64,000 nt of DNA from Paenibacillus antarcticus. Lineage in GTDB: Bacteria > Bacillota > Bacilli > Paenibacillales > Paenibacillaceae. The stretch covers positions 62,001 through 126,000 of the forward strand of contig NZ_LVJI01000002.1 of the NCBI RefSeq assembly GCF_001637225.1, in the 5' to 3' direction. The notes under the pieces are model-generated. The model saw nothing but the letters and a program-made list of their open reading frames with translations, did no database searches and was not told the origin of the DNA. Each line of letters opens with the position of its first letter. Position 1 is the stretch's first letter. Shown here in pieces: positions 54,460 to 63,070 of this stretch. The position numbers and the translations under genes were made by a program.

Positions 54460-54923
54460 TACGATTGCCTAATGAGGGGGCCTTTTGTGATTACTGTCTT
54501 GGGAACAGGTCCATCGTACTGAAAAACTGTAGGATATTCCGTATTCAGTCCATAGTTAGATTCATTCTGATGTATGAGTATGAGGGGCTTATCTACATAG
54601 GATATGCCGTAGTGACGAGCTTCTAATCGAGCTAAGAATTCTTTTCTAATGTTAAAAGCGTGTATCATAGACGTAAAGGCACCGATTAAAAGAGAATATG
54701 ACCATACATAAGTTAAAATATTGGAATGAATTCTAAATATTATAGCAACCAACACGAGAGAAAAAGGAATTGCATAGAGTGTTCCATACATAACCCAGCG
54801 CTTATGTTGTACTCTGCACCCTACATATATAAAGGCAATCCAGTTGAAATAGAAAGTGAAGGGTAACAATATCCACCATGAGTGTGCTATTCTCCACAAG
54901 AATCCTTTAGGTTGCCTATTCAT
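54459..54923 (-). CDS. Array membrane protein 4 (GPLIRQS tail)
   Basis: 154 residues, ATG with GGAGG 10 bp upstream. Unrecognised family; one of four tandem paralogues. The N-terminal core LWRIAHSWWILLPFTFYFNW and AFIYVGCRV form helix 1, two more helices follow (about 45-63 and 68-89), then an amphipathic HAFNIRKEFLARLEARHYG helix. The C-terminal tail of about 60 residues ends GPVPKTVITKGPLIRQS, matching the others. Last gene of the array; the terminator overlaps its end. Confidence 0.82.
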   Translation of the reverse strand: MNRQPKGFLWRIAHSWWILLPFTFYFNWIAFIYVGCRVQHKRWVMYGTLYAIPFSLVLVAIIFRIHSNILTYVWSYSLLIGAFTSMIHAFNIRKEFLARLEARHYGISYVDKPLILIHQNESNYGLNTEYPTVFQYDGPVPKTVITKGPLIRQS

Positions 54924-54975
54924 TATCGATAATCCTCCAAATTCAAGTCATCTTAATCATGTTCGAATGTTCATA

Positions 54976-55419
54976 TTACGATTGTCGAGTGAGTGGCCCT
55001 CTGTCAGACACCGTTGCTGGTACTGCTCTATCAGAATGAATCTCAGATCCTAGTCCGTATTCAGATTCAATCTGATCTATAAGCATCGTATCTGCATATT
55101 TCTTGGCCAACTCACTAGCTTCTAATCGGGTTAAGAATTCTTTCCTAATCTTAAAGGCATGTGAAATAGAAATGACACCGCTTACTAGAAAAGCGCCACC
55201 CCATAAAGTATTAACACTTTTGTTCTCAATAAATGAATCACTTATTAAACTTAAAAAGAAGGGGATAGCATATATCAAGCCATACTTTGTCCAGCTTTTG
55301 TTCTTCACTTTCATACCAATATATATAAAAGCAACCCAATTCAAAATAAATGTGAAGGTTAATAATATCCACCATGAGTGTCTTAATTTCCACAATAATC
55401 CCTTACGCGTCTTATTCAT
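54976..55419 (-). CDS. Array membrane protein 3 (GPLTRQS tail)
   Basis: 147 residues from ATG 55419, chosen by alignment with the paralogues; the GGGAGG site is 13 bp upstream, longer than usual, and the open frame extends to a GTG at 55452. LLWKLRHSWWILLTFTFILN begins helix 1, then AFIYIGMKVKNKSW, YGLIYAIPFFLSL and ISISHAFKIRKEFLTRLEASE. The tail IESEYGLGSEIHSDRAVPAT continues to TVSDRGPLTRQS, with Thr in place of Ile. Three membrane helices and a cytoplasmic tail are predicted. Function unknown. Confidence 0.82.
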   Translation of the reverse strand: MNKTRKGLLWKLRHSWWILLTFTFILNWVAFIYIGMKVKNKSWTKYGLIYAIPFFLSLISDSFIENKSVNTLWGGAFLVSGVISISHAFKIRKEFLTRLEASELAKKYADTMLIDQIESEYGLGSEIHSDRAVPATVSDRGPLTRQS

Positions 55420-55473
55420 TGTAAATCGCCAGCCTCCCAATAACCCAATCACCTTACGAGTTCTATTGTTAAA

Positions 55474-55914
55474 TTAAGATTGCCGAATCAGGGGGCCTCT
55501 TGAAGGTACCGTTGTAGGTTTTGGTCTTTTAAAATGATCCTCATTAGAATTCAGCCCGTATTCAGATGCGATCTGACGTAAGTGATCTTCTTTTAAATAC
55601 TGCTGACCTTCTAATCGAATAAGGAACTCTTTTCTAATGATGAAGGCGTGAACCATAGAAGATAACCCTCCTACATAAAGTGAACTTACTGCTATTGTTG
55701 CTATTAACCCGACTTCTGGATCAATGATTACGGCTATGATCATGAAAATGAAGGGGAAAGAGTAAATCGCTCCAAACATTGTCCAACGTCTATTTTTCAC
55801 CTTCGAGCCAATATAGAAGAAGGCAATCCCATTAAAAAGAAAGCTGAAGGTTAGTAAAATCCACCAAGATTGCGCTAATTTCCACAATAAACTTTTACTT
55901 GACTTATTCATCAT
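55474..55914 (-). CDS. Array membrane protein 2 (GPLIRQS tail)
   Basis: 146 residues, ATG with GGAGG 7 bp upstream. Same plan as its neighbours: LLWKLAQSWWILLTFSFLFN, AFFYIGSKVKNRRW, MFGAIYSFPFIFM, then SSMVHAFIIRKEFLIRLEGQQ. The tail IASEYGLNSNED is followed by RPKPTTVPSRGPLIRQS. The histidine before SWW is glutamine here. Function unknown. Confidence 0.82.
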   Translation of the reverse strand: MMNKSSKSLLWKLAQSWWILLTFSFLFNGIAFFYIGSKVKNRRWTMFGAIYSFPFIFMIIAVIIDPEVGLIATIAVSSLYVGGLSSMVHAFIIRKEFLIRLEGQQYLKEDHLRQIASEYGLNSNEDHFKRPKPTTVPSRGPLIRQS

Positions 55915-55986
55915 AAATAAACCTCCAAGTCTTCTTCATGAGCCGTTATTTGCATTTGATCCAGATCAGATCCTATGTATTTATTA

Positions 55987-56460
55987 CTACTCATTGTGTG
56001 ATGATTGTCGAATTAAATTGCCCTTTGTTGGGACGGTTTGAGGAAGAGGACGTTTCGAATGTTCCGGCTCAGTTGTATTGAGGTTGAAGTCAACGCCGTA
56101 CTCATCTTCAATCTTGCGCTTCAGTTCTTTCTCTTCTCTTAAGGAAGATAATTGCCGAGCTTCTAATCGAAGGAGATATTCTTTTCTAACCTTAAAGGCG
56201 TGTATGATACTAATAATCCAACTGATGAGGAGAAGGGGTACTCCTACGTTCATTTGCCAACTTTCTTGCTCGTTTGAGGATATAAGTGCCAATCCTCCAA
56301 AACAAGTTACAGCATAAACAACGCCCCAAATCGCAAACGGTTTACTTTTCACCCTCATGGCAATGTAGAAGAAAGCTGACCAGTATAAGAAGAAAATAAG
56401 GGTTAGCAGTATCCACCATGAATGAACGATTCTCCACAATAATGATTTGCGGTTTAACAT
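55987..56460 (-). CDS. Array membrane protein 1 (GNLIRQS tail)
   Basis: 157 residues, ATG with AGGAGG 6 bp upstream. First gene of the array. LLWRIVHSWWILLTLIFFLYW, AFFYIAMRVKSKPF, WGVVYAVTC and IISIIHAFKVRKEYLLRLEAR match the paralogues. The tail KRKIEDEYGVDFN leads to RPLPQTVPTKGNLIRQS, and this copy alone has five more residues (SHNE plus Ser) after the shared end. The upstream 130 bp hold the MerR gene terminator, so it likely has its own promoter. Function unknown. Confidence 0.82.
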   Translation of the reverse strand: MLNRKSLLWRIVHSWWILLTLIFFLYWSAFFYIAMRVKSKPFAIWGVVYAVTCFGGLALISSNEQESWQMNVGVPLLLISWIISIIHAFKVRKEYLLRLEARQLSSLREEKELKRKIEDEYGVDFNLNTTEPEHSKRPLPQTVPTKGNLIRQSSHNE

Positions 56461-56513
56461 ATGTAACCTCCTTTAATATGTTGTGTCCCGTCTACTTGGT
56501 TATGTGTACATGA

Positions 56514-56545
56514 ATAAGGGAGCCGAATGCTCCGACTCCCCTTCA
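56514..56545 (-). terminator. Terminator hairpin of the MerR gene
   Basis: GGGAGCCGAA and TCCGACTCCC pair (with G-U) around a short loop; the minus strand continues into CTTATTCAT. Confidence 0.6.
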
Positions 56546-56593
56546 TAACTTATTCCTAATTATAACATAATTTCTTAACAATATATGACTATT

Positions 56594-57349
56594 TTACGCC
56601 GTGTATATAAGTATTGCTTCTCTTAAGAATGCGGCTGTTCCAGGTTGTTTATCATCGTAATAGGCAGTAAATCGTTCATCATCCACATACATTTGAGCTA
56701 ACCCAGCGTGAGCTTCCTTACTATACGTAGTCCAATAACAACTCAACCATTGGCGATGAAGATCTACAGCTTGTTGCGCGGGTTCGCTTGCGGGATCACT
56801 TGTGATCATCGCTTTAGCAAGAGCTTCATGGACAGCAGCTTCTAATTGTTCAACATCAGCATACTGTGTTTCCGTCATGTTCATCATCTTCTGATTAGTT
56901 AGATCAATGGATTCATCACCATATTGCGCTCTAATTTCCTTACCATAGTTCTTCTCGTTATCGTCGATTAAAATCTGTTTGAACCCATCGAATTTCTCTT
57001 CATTTGTCATTGTTATTCCTCCCTCGGAGTGGGCTAAGGTTGAATCAACATTAGCGATTAATTGATCTAATTGTGATCGTTTCTCAAGAAGTTTCGCACG
57101 ATGTTCTATCAGTGCTTTATTCCCATCAAAGGAGGGGGAAGTCATGATTTCTTTAATTCTGTCAAGACTCACTCCTAACTCCCTGAAAAAAAGAATTTGC
57201 TGTAACCGATCAACTTCGGGTTGACCATAAATGCGATATCCTGATGAATTCGTTCTAGCGGGTTTAAGTAAATCAATCTGATCATAATATCTTAAAGTTC
57301 TTGTACTAATACCTGCCATGTAACCTAACTTCTGTACGGTATATTCCAT
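56594..57349 (-). CDS. MerR/TipAS-type transcriptional regulator
   Basis: 251 residues from ATG 57349 (GGAGGTG upstream). N-terminal MerR winged helix (about 1-70; YTVQKLGYMAGISTRTLRYYD and GYRIYGQPEVDRLQQILFF), a dimerisation coiled coil (about 78-115) and a C-terminal TipAS antibiotic-recognition domain (about 130-251), with ADVEQLEAAVHEALAKA and HRQWLSCYWTTYSKEAHAGLAQ. Relatives (Mta of Bacillus, TipAL of Streptomyces) activate transport genes on binding hydrophobic drugs or thiopeptides. It likely controls itself from the promoter just upstream. Confidence 0.93.
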   Translation of the reverse strand: MEYTVQKLGYMAGISTRTLRYYDQIDLLKPARTNSSGYRIYGQPEVDRLQQILFFRELGVSLDRIKEIMTSPSFDGNKALIEHRAKLLEKRSQLDQLIANVDSTLAHSEGGITMTNEEKFDGFKQILIDDNEKNYGKEIRAQYGDESIDLTNQKMMNMTETQYADVEQLEAAVHEALAKAMITSDPASEPAQQAVDLHRQWLSCYWTTYSKEAHAGLAQMYVDDERFTAYYDDKQPGTAAFLREAILIYTA

Positions 57350-57372
57350 GAGCTCACCTCCCTGACTACATA

Positions 57373-57403
57373 AGCGTACACCTTGACGTAACGTCAAAGT
57401 CAA
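57373..57403 (-). promoter_or_regulatory. MerR-type promoter with 19-bp spacer and operator
   Basis: On the minus strand TTGACT (plus 57398-57403), a 19-bp spacer, and TACGCT (plus 57373-57378). The spacer holds the perfect dyad TTGACGTAACGTCAA (plus 57383-57397, 7-bp arms around one base). An over-long spacer with a central dyad is the hallmark of MerR-activated promoters. Confidence 0.8.
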
Positions 57404-57426
57404 TAGAATATTTTGTTTAATAAATG

Positions 57427-57470
57427 AAAAAGACTGCAGTACTATCTCTATAAAAGATAGGCTGCAGTCT
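57427..57470 (-). terminator. Intrinsic terminator of the second deacetylase
   Basis: AGACTGCAG (from 57431) pairs with CTGCAGTCT (to 57470) and inner CTATCT with AGATAG; the minus strand continues TTTTT. Confidence 0.85.
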
Positions 57471-57484
57471 CGTCTGTTGAATGA

Positions 57485-58252
57485 TTAGTGAGTGACTCTT
57501 AAGTCTTGTCCTACATTTTCTTTATTTGAGATTAGATCGGAGACCGTTACAAATGAGTAACCTCTCTTGATTAATTCGGGTAAAATGATGTGTAAGGCAT
57601 CAACCGTTTGTACACTGTTATGGACAAAGTCGTGCATCAATACGATATCACCATTATCAACGTTATTAAGGACCTTATTCACAATTTTGTTTACACCGGG
57701 ACTCATCCAATCCTTGGTATCTTGATCCCATGACCAGAGAATCATCAACAATTGATTGTCTTTATAGATGTTAACAGCAGATTCGTTATAGCTACCACCG
57801 GGTGGACGAAATAGCGTGGCTTTTTGCCCTGTAGCTTTATATATCGCTTCTTGTGTTCGAGTTAATTCATTAAGTAGTTTAGTTCTAGGGATATTCTGAA
57901 AAGAAGCATGATCAAAGGAATGATTGCCGATCTCATGTCCTTCGAGAAATGCTCTTTTTACAATTTCGGGATACTTTTCTACACGATTACCTACGACAAA
58001 AAAAGTGGCTTTGGCTTCATATTTTTTAAGAAGATTAAGGATCGCAGGGGTTTTCGTATAATCGGGTCCGTCATCAAAAGTAAGGGCAATAACTTTGTTC
58101 CTTGTGGGAACTTCCCATACGATATCACCACGTTTCTCATAATATTCTCGTCCTTTACTTAAGGTAGAATGAGGCTCCGCATATGTAGTGTTGATGAATA
58201 GATTGGCTATAGCGAATATAGTTAGTATTCGAGTCATATTCCAGATATTCAT
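57485..58252 (-). CDS. Polysaccharide deacetylase, PdaA/NodB type
   Basis: 255 residues from ATG 58252 (GGAGG 4 bp upstream; the frame extends to 58285). Signal peptide NIWNMTRILTIFAIANLF followed by a cleavage region at TYAEP. A single NodB/carbohydrate esterase 4 domain with VIALTFDDGPDYTKTPAIL, ATFFVVGNRVEKYPEIV, HEIGNHSFDHASF (metal H-x3-H), LFRPPGGSYNESAV and DIVLMHDFVHNSVQTV. A secreted or membrane-held enzyme that deacetylates wall polysaccharide. It differs from the stalk-bearing enzyme at 6.7 kb. Confidence 0.93.
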   Translation of the reverse strand: MNIWNMTRILTIFAIANLFINTTYAEPHSTLSKGREYYEKRGDIVWEVPTRNKVIALTFDDGPDYTKTPAILNLLKKYEAKATFFVVGNRVEKYPEIVKRAFLEGHEIGNHSFDHASFQNIPRTKLLNELTRTQEAIYKATGQKATLFRPPGGSYNESAVNIYKDNQLLMILWSWDQDTKDWMSPGVNKIVNKVLNNVDNGDIVLMHDFVHNSVQTVDALHIILPELIKRGYSFVTVSDLISNKENVGQDLRVTH

Positions 58253-58374
58253 GAGTCCTCCTTTTTTGATTCTTATTTGGATCATGAATGTTAGGGTTCA
58301 CCACACGATAGCCAATTATTCAGCAATCACAATACCCCACAGCAATTAGATGAACGAAAAGCCCAATAGGGTTA

Positions 58375-59244
58375 TTAATGTTGACCGAAATTTTCGATAA
58401 ATTTGGTTGCCAGAGAGGAAATATATTTATCTTTTATCCAGATGGCCGCGATTTGTGTTCGTAATGCTTCGTTTCGGATCTCTTTATAGATTAGATTCTC
58501 ACGATTTGCAAGGCTAAGAGCCGATTTAGGAACAATACCGATACCAAGCCCTGCATTTGCCCAGAATAGTGTTGTACGTGCATCATCATTCTTGCAAAAG
58601 ATGACAGGATCAAATCCTTCCTTCAAGCAAGTGTCGCGAATAAGTTGTTCAAATCTGCGGTAAATGATGAGTGGTTTATCTATTAATTCCTTCACATCAA
58701 TGGTGTCTTCGGTGGTTGCCCAATCATATTCCTGTGTCATGACAGCGATCATGGGCTCAGACTGTGCGTATCTGTATTCGAGATTGGATGTGTTAAAAGG
58801 AGTCCTTACAATGCCTACTTCAACAATTCCTTTCGATAAGAGATCGATAATCATAAAGGTATTTCCCTCATGGATTTCAAACTTGACTCCCGAATAGGTC
58901 TTGTGAAATTTGGAGAGACTTTCCGTCAAAAGCGTTGCACCCGAAGAGGAGACTGTGCCAATGGAGAGTGTACCCTTCAGACCTTTTACGAAATCCGTGA
59001 TCTCCCTAGCTGTAGAATCGGTTAGCTCTAAGATTTGTTGTGCTCTGTTCCGTAGGATAATCCCTGCATCCGTGAGTTGAACACTACGTGGTTTGCGTTC
59101 CACAAGCATAACACCAAGCTCTTCTTCCAAAAGCTTGAGCTGTTGACTTAGTGGGGGTTGTGCCATTTGAAGTTTCTTGGCTGCTGAGGTAATTTGACCT
59201 TCTTCAGCTATAGCAAGGAAATATTTAAGCTGTCTGATATCCAT
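58375..59244 (-). CDS. LysR-family transcriptional regulator
   Basis: 289 residues from ATG 59244 (AGGAGG 6 bp upstream; the frame extends to 59331). Winged helix at the N-terminus: DIRQLKYFLAIAEEGQITSA with AKKLQMAQPPLSQQLKLLEEEL, and a substrate-binding domain (about 90-289) beginning GTLSIGTVSSSGATLL. It is divergent from the two-gene ABC exporter, the classic arrangement for a LysR protein and its target. The inducer is unknown. Confidence 0.93.
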   Translation of the reverse strand: MDIRQLKYFLAIAEEGQITSAAKKLQMAQPPLSQQLKLLEEELGVMLVERKPRSVQLTDAGIILRNRAQQILELTDSTAREITDFVKGLKGTLSIGTVSSSGATLLTESLSKFHKTYSGVKFEIHEGNTFMIIDLLSKGIVEVGIVRTPFNTSNLEYRYAQSEPMIAVMTQEYDWATTEDTIDVKELIDKPLIIYRRFEQLIRDTCLKEGFDPVIFCKNDDARTTLFWANAGLGIGIVPKSALSLANRENLIYKEIRNEALRTQIAAIWIKDKYISSLATKFIENFGQH

Positions 59245-59312
59245 ATGAGTCCTCCTGTAGTAACTTGAGATATGAAAAAAGTATCGAAAGGATACGAAAC
59301 GAATATTTTTAA

Positions 59313-59339
59313 TATGATATAGGCTATGCAATAATCATA
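59313..59339. promoter_or_regulatory. Dyad in the LysR-ABC divergent region
   Basis: TATGAT (59313-59318) and ATCATA (59334-59339) form an inverted repeat 15 bp apart, with GGCTATGCAATAA between them. It lies 61 bp before the ABC gene and 69 bp before the LysR gene. Suits a LysR site, but the spacing is wide. Confidence 0.35.
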
Positions 59340-59399
59340 ATTAATACTTAATAATAGTCAAATGCTCCAACTAATTCTTACGTTAGGTGATGATTAACG

Positions 59400-61142
59400 T
59401 TGTTTAAGCTAGCTGTATATTTAAGAGCGTACAAGAAAGAGGTTATTATTGGCCCAATTTTCAAGCTATTGGAAGCCATATTTGAACTATTACTTCCAAC
59501 CATCGTGGCGCTTATGATCAATAAAGGTATAGGAATGCGGGATACTTCTTATGTATTTAAGATGGGTGGACTCATGCTATTACTATCGATCGTGGGATTT
59601 GGCTGTTCACTGATCTGTCAGTATTATGCATCGCGTGCCTCACAAGGGTTCGGAACTACACTGCGTAACAAGCTATTCAAACATATTTCTTCACTGTCTT
59701 ATGCGGAGATGGATAAGTATGGTACATCTACACTCATAAATCGGATAACAAATGATGTTAATCAGCTTCAATTAGCTGTCGCCATGCTGATACGTCTGGT
59801 TATCAGAGCGCCATTTATTTGTATTGGTGCGATTATCATGTCGATGATCTTAGATTTCAGATTATCACTTATTTTACTGGTAGCTACACCTGTGTTTGGT
59901 ATTATCTTATACTTTATCATCACACGTACAGCGCCAATATATCGAACATATCAGCAGAAGTTAGACCGAATTGCACTTGTATTAAGTGAGAATCTTTCGG
60001 GTGTACGAGTTATTCGCGCATTCGCAAAGAGTAGACAAGAAAGAGCGCGATTTAATGAATCCTCGGAGGATTTAACTCGGACAGCTATTCGGGTAGGTCG
60101 AATTTCAGCTTTATTAAACCCGATGACAACCCTCGTCGTTAATACAGCTATCATCGCTATACTATGGGTGGGTAGTATCCACATTAATGTGGGTGAACTT
60201 TCACAAGGTGAGATTATTGCCTTTATCAACTATATAACGCAAATTTTGTTGGCATTGATCGTAGTATCGAACCTTGTCATTATTTTCACGAAAGCCGCAT
60301 CCTCAGCTGCCAGAATTAATGAAGTGCTAGCGACAACGACTTCCATACCTGATCATGGAGATGTTGGTTCGGTTAATGTGACTAATAGGATAAATGTACC
60401 TGCCATTCAATTTGATCATGTTTCCTTTGGCTACAATAAGATGGGTGACTTGGCGCTTGAGAACGTAACACTTGAGATTGCACATGGAGATACCATTGGA
60501 ATTATCGGTAGTACGGGATCGGGGAAATCAACATTTGTGAACCTAATCGGAAGGTTCTATGAGGCATCACAAGGAGATATATGGATAGATGGAGTTCATG
60601 TGAAGGATTACTCGTTGCAACAATTACGAAGTCGAATAGGTATTGTTCCGCAGAAGGCCTTGCTCTTTACGGGTACCATTGCGGAGAATATCCGTTGGGG
60701 TAGCGCGCATGCAACAGACGATGAGATCATGAAGGCAGCCGCTATTGCGCAGGCTGAGGAATTTATACTAAAGCTTCCGGAAGGCTATAACACCAAGGTA
60801 TCTAGAGGAGGAATTAACTTATCAGGTGGGCAGAAGCAACGGTTGACGATTGCTCGTGCCGTAGTAGCTCAGCCACACATTCTTATTCTAGATGATTCAT
60901 CAAGTGCGTTAGACTTTGCAACAGATGCAGCATTAAGACGTGAATTGAGGGGAAACAGTGTACATATGACTGTGCTTATGGTGTCGCAGCGGGTCAGCAG
61001 TGTGCAGCATGCTGATAAAATTATTGTTTTTGAGGAAGGCCGGATTGCTGGTATAGGCACACATGATGAACTGATGACGGGTTGCGAGGTTTATAAAGAA
61101 ATTAACCTTTCCCAACTTTCAAGTGAGGAGTCACGCAAATGA
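59400..61142 (+). CDS. ABC exporter half-transporter 1
   Basis: 580 residues, TTG start with AGGTGATG upstream. Six membrane helices (about 1-310) with the exporter-type cytoplasmic loops, then an ATPase with Walker A GSTGSGKST, signature NLSGGQKQR and Walker B LILDDSSSALD. In the B position of the Walker B site the catalytic Glu is replaced by Asp (DDSS), as in heterodimeric exporters with one degenerate site. Overlaps the next gene by 4 bases (ATGA). Resembles Bacillus YfiB and BmrC. Likely exports drugs or peptides. Confidence 0.92.
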   Translation: MFKLAVYLRAYKKEVIIGPIFKLLEAIFELLLPTIVALMINKGIGMRDTSYVFKMGGLMLLLSIVGFGCSLICQYYASRASQGFGTTLRNKLFKHISSLSYAEMDKYGTSTLINRITNDVNQLQLAVAMLIRLVIRAPFICIGAIIMSMILDFRLSLILLVATPVFGIILYFIITRTAPIYRTYQQKLDRIALVLSENLSGVRVIRAFAKSRQERARFNESSEDLTRTAIRVGRISALLNPMTTLVVNTAIIAILWVGSIHINVGELSQGEIIAFINYITQILLALIVVSNLVIIFTKAASSAARINEVLATTTSIPDHGDVGSVNVTNRINVPAIQFDHVSFGYNKMGDLALENVTLEIAHGDTIGIIGSTGSGKSTFVNLIGRFYEASQGDIWIDGVHVKDYSLQQLRSRIGIVPQKALLFTGTIAENIRWGSAHATDDEIMKAAAIAQAEEFILKLPEGYNTKVSRGGINLSGGQKQRLTIARAVVAQPHILILDDSSSALDFATDAALRRELRGNSVHMTVLMVSQRVSSVQHADKIIVFEEGRIAGIGTHDELMTGCEVYKEINLSQLSSEESRK

Positions 61143-62878
61143 ATACGAAGGAAACATGGAATAGACTCTTAACGTACGCCGGACAATATAGAAAAAATGC
61201 CATTTGGGTAGTGGTATGTGCTGTTGTAAGTGTGGTCGCAAGTCTGATTGGTCCGTTGTTGATTGGTAAAACGGTCGATCAAATGATTGGTGTGGGTAAA
61301 GTCCATTTCGATGCTATTGGAAGGTTATTGATTATATTAGCGATTGTATATGTTATCGGTAGTCTCTTTGGGTGGATGTTAATCAACTTGACGAATCGTA
61401 TCGCTTACCAGACGGTGTATGATATGCGACGTGAGCTCTTTGATAAGTTAAATGTTCTTCCATTAAGTTACCATGATAATCACCCGCAAGGTGATAGCAT
61501 AAGTCGATTTGTTAATGACATGGATGCTGTGTCTGATGGACTTCTTCAAGGATTCTCAACATTGCTTACAGGTGTCATAACCATTGTTGGAGCAATAGTA
61601 TTCATGTTGTATATCAGTCCGATGATGACCCTGGTTGTTCTGATCTCGGCTCCGGTATCGTACTATGTGGCACGGTTCATTACGACGCGTTCACAACAAC
61701 TATTTCGTGAACAAGCCACCATTCTAGGTGGATTAAATGGGTATGTGGAAGAAATGATTGGTGGACAAAAGGTCGTGCAAGCATTTCAATACGAGGAGCG
61801 TTCTTTTGCTGAGTTCGAGAAGAAGAATCAAGCTTTATATGAAAAGGGAATGCGATCCCAATTCTATGGTTCTCTATCCAATCCAGCAACCCGCTTAGTG
61901 AACAACGTTACCTTCTCGATTATTGCCATCATTGGTAGCATGGCTGTCATTCTAAACACGGTATCGGTCGGGGAACTATCAAGCTTCCTCATCTTCTCGA
62001 ACTTGTTCGCTAAGCCATTCAATGAAATTACGGGCGTATTAACACAACTTCAATCGGCAACGGCATCTTCGCAGCGTATTTTCTCAGTTCTTGATTTGGA
62101 GCCTGAACAACCTGATCAAGCCAATGCACTTCAGTTGACACAGAGTAAAGGGACAATCACCTTTGATAAGGTGAAGTTCGCATATCAACCGGATCGGCCT
62201 CTGATCACGAACTTCAGCCTGGTAGTACAACCAGGAACACGTATTGCTATCGTCGGTCAGACGGGGGCAGGTAAGACGACATTGGTAAATCTTCTCATGA
62301 GGTTTTATGATGTGAACGGCGGGGTAATCATGATTGATGGCATCAACATAAATGAAATCACACGAGATAGCTTGCGGCAGAATTTCGGTATGGTGCTTCA
62401 AGAAACGTGGTTATATGGGGCTAGCATACGGGATAATATCGCCTACGGGAAACAGGATGCGACTGACGAAGAGGTCATTGCGGCAGCAAAAGCAGCCCAT
62501 GCGCATAGCTTCATTAAGCGATTACCAGAGGGATATGACACGCTAATTACGGGTGCGGGAGGAAGTCTATCCCAAGGACAAGAACAACTTCTGACGATTG
62601 CACGTGTCATGTTAGTCGATCCACCGATGTTAATTTTAGATGAGGCAACCAGTAGTATTGATACTCGGACTGAGATTCGAATTCAGAAGGCTTTTCAGAA
62701 GATGATTGAAGGTAGAACAAGCTTTGTGATTGCGCATAGACTTTCCACGATTAGAGAAGCAGACTTGATTCTGTATATGAAGAACGGCGATGTCGTTGAA
62801 AGTGGAAGCCACGAACAGTTGTTAGCGAGTGGTGGGCATTATGCTGATCTATATAATAGCCAGTTTACATCAGTTTAG
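61139..62878 (+). CDS. ABC exporter half-transporter 2
   Basis: 579 residues, ATG overlapping the previous stop. Six membrane helices and an ATPase with Walker A GQTGAGKTT, signature SLSQGQEQL and Walker B LILDEATSSID, which keeps the catalytic Glu. Q replaces G at the second-but-one position of the LSGGQ signature (LSQGQ), the usual complementary defect in a heterodimer such as YfiC or BmrD. With the first gene it forms one export pump likely controlled by the LysR regulator. Confidence 0.93.
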   Translation: MNTKETWNRLLTYAGQYRKNAIWVVVCAVVSVVASLIGPLLIGKTVDQMIGVGKVHFDAIGRLLIILAIVYVIGSLFGWMLINLTNRIAYQTVYDMRRELFDKLNVLPLSYHDNHPQGDSISRFVNDMDAVSDGLLQGFSTLLTGVITIVGAIVFMLYISPMMTLVVLISAPVSYYVARFITTRSQQLFREQATILGGLNGYVEEMIGGQKVVQAFQYEERSFAEFEKKNQALYEKGMRSQFYGSLSNPATRLVNNVTFSIIAIIGSMAVILNTVSVGELSSFLIFSNLFAKPFNEITGVLTQLQSATASSQRIFSVLDLEPEQPDQANALQLTQSKGTITFDKVKFAYQPDRPLITNFSLVVQPGTRIAIVGQTGAGKTTLVNLLMRFYDVNGGVIMIDGININEITRDSLRQNFGMVLQETWLYGASIRDNIAYGKQDATDEEVIAAAKAAHAHSFIKRLPEGYDTLITGAGGSLSQGQEQLLTIARVMLVDPPMLILDEATSSIDTRTEIRIQKAFQKMIEGRTSFVIAHRLSTIREADLILYMKNGDVVESGSHEQLLASGGHYADLYNSQFTSV

Positions 62879-62965
62879 TGATCCGTATTAGAATGTGGCT
62901 ATATTTGATGCTGATTTTTATGAATATTTCATAGTAATTAATGGTAAATTTATAATATTGGATTG

Positions 62966-63003
62966 AACAGGAATAGGTCTAAATACCTAGTCCTGTTTTT
63001 TGT
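62966..63003 (+). terminator. Intrinsic terminator of the ABC operon
   Basis: AACAGGAATAGGT pairs with ACCTAGTCCTGTT with one mismatch, followed by TTTT. Confidence 0.85.
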
Positions 63004-63070
63004 GTCTATTTTTCTCGTATGTGTGGACGAAAGTAGCGGTGTGACATAATAGTTACAATAATTTAACCTT

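Larger units (their letters stand above)
54459..56460 (-). repeat. Tandem array of four paralogous genes
   Basis: Four copies of one gene of about 450 bp in the same direction, with gaps of 52-72 bp. The copies remain alike at DNA level in short blocks, for example around ATCCACCATGAGTG and TTCTAATCGA, so they arose by duplication. The same protein blocks recur in order in each copy. Confidence 0.85.

Noticed and set aside
54432..55477. Plus-strand frames opposite the four-gene array
   Set aside because: They are the reverse reading of well supported minus-strand genes with repeats, not independent genes.
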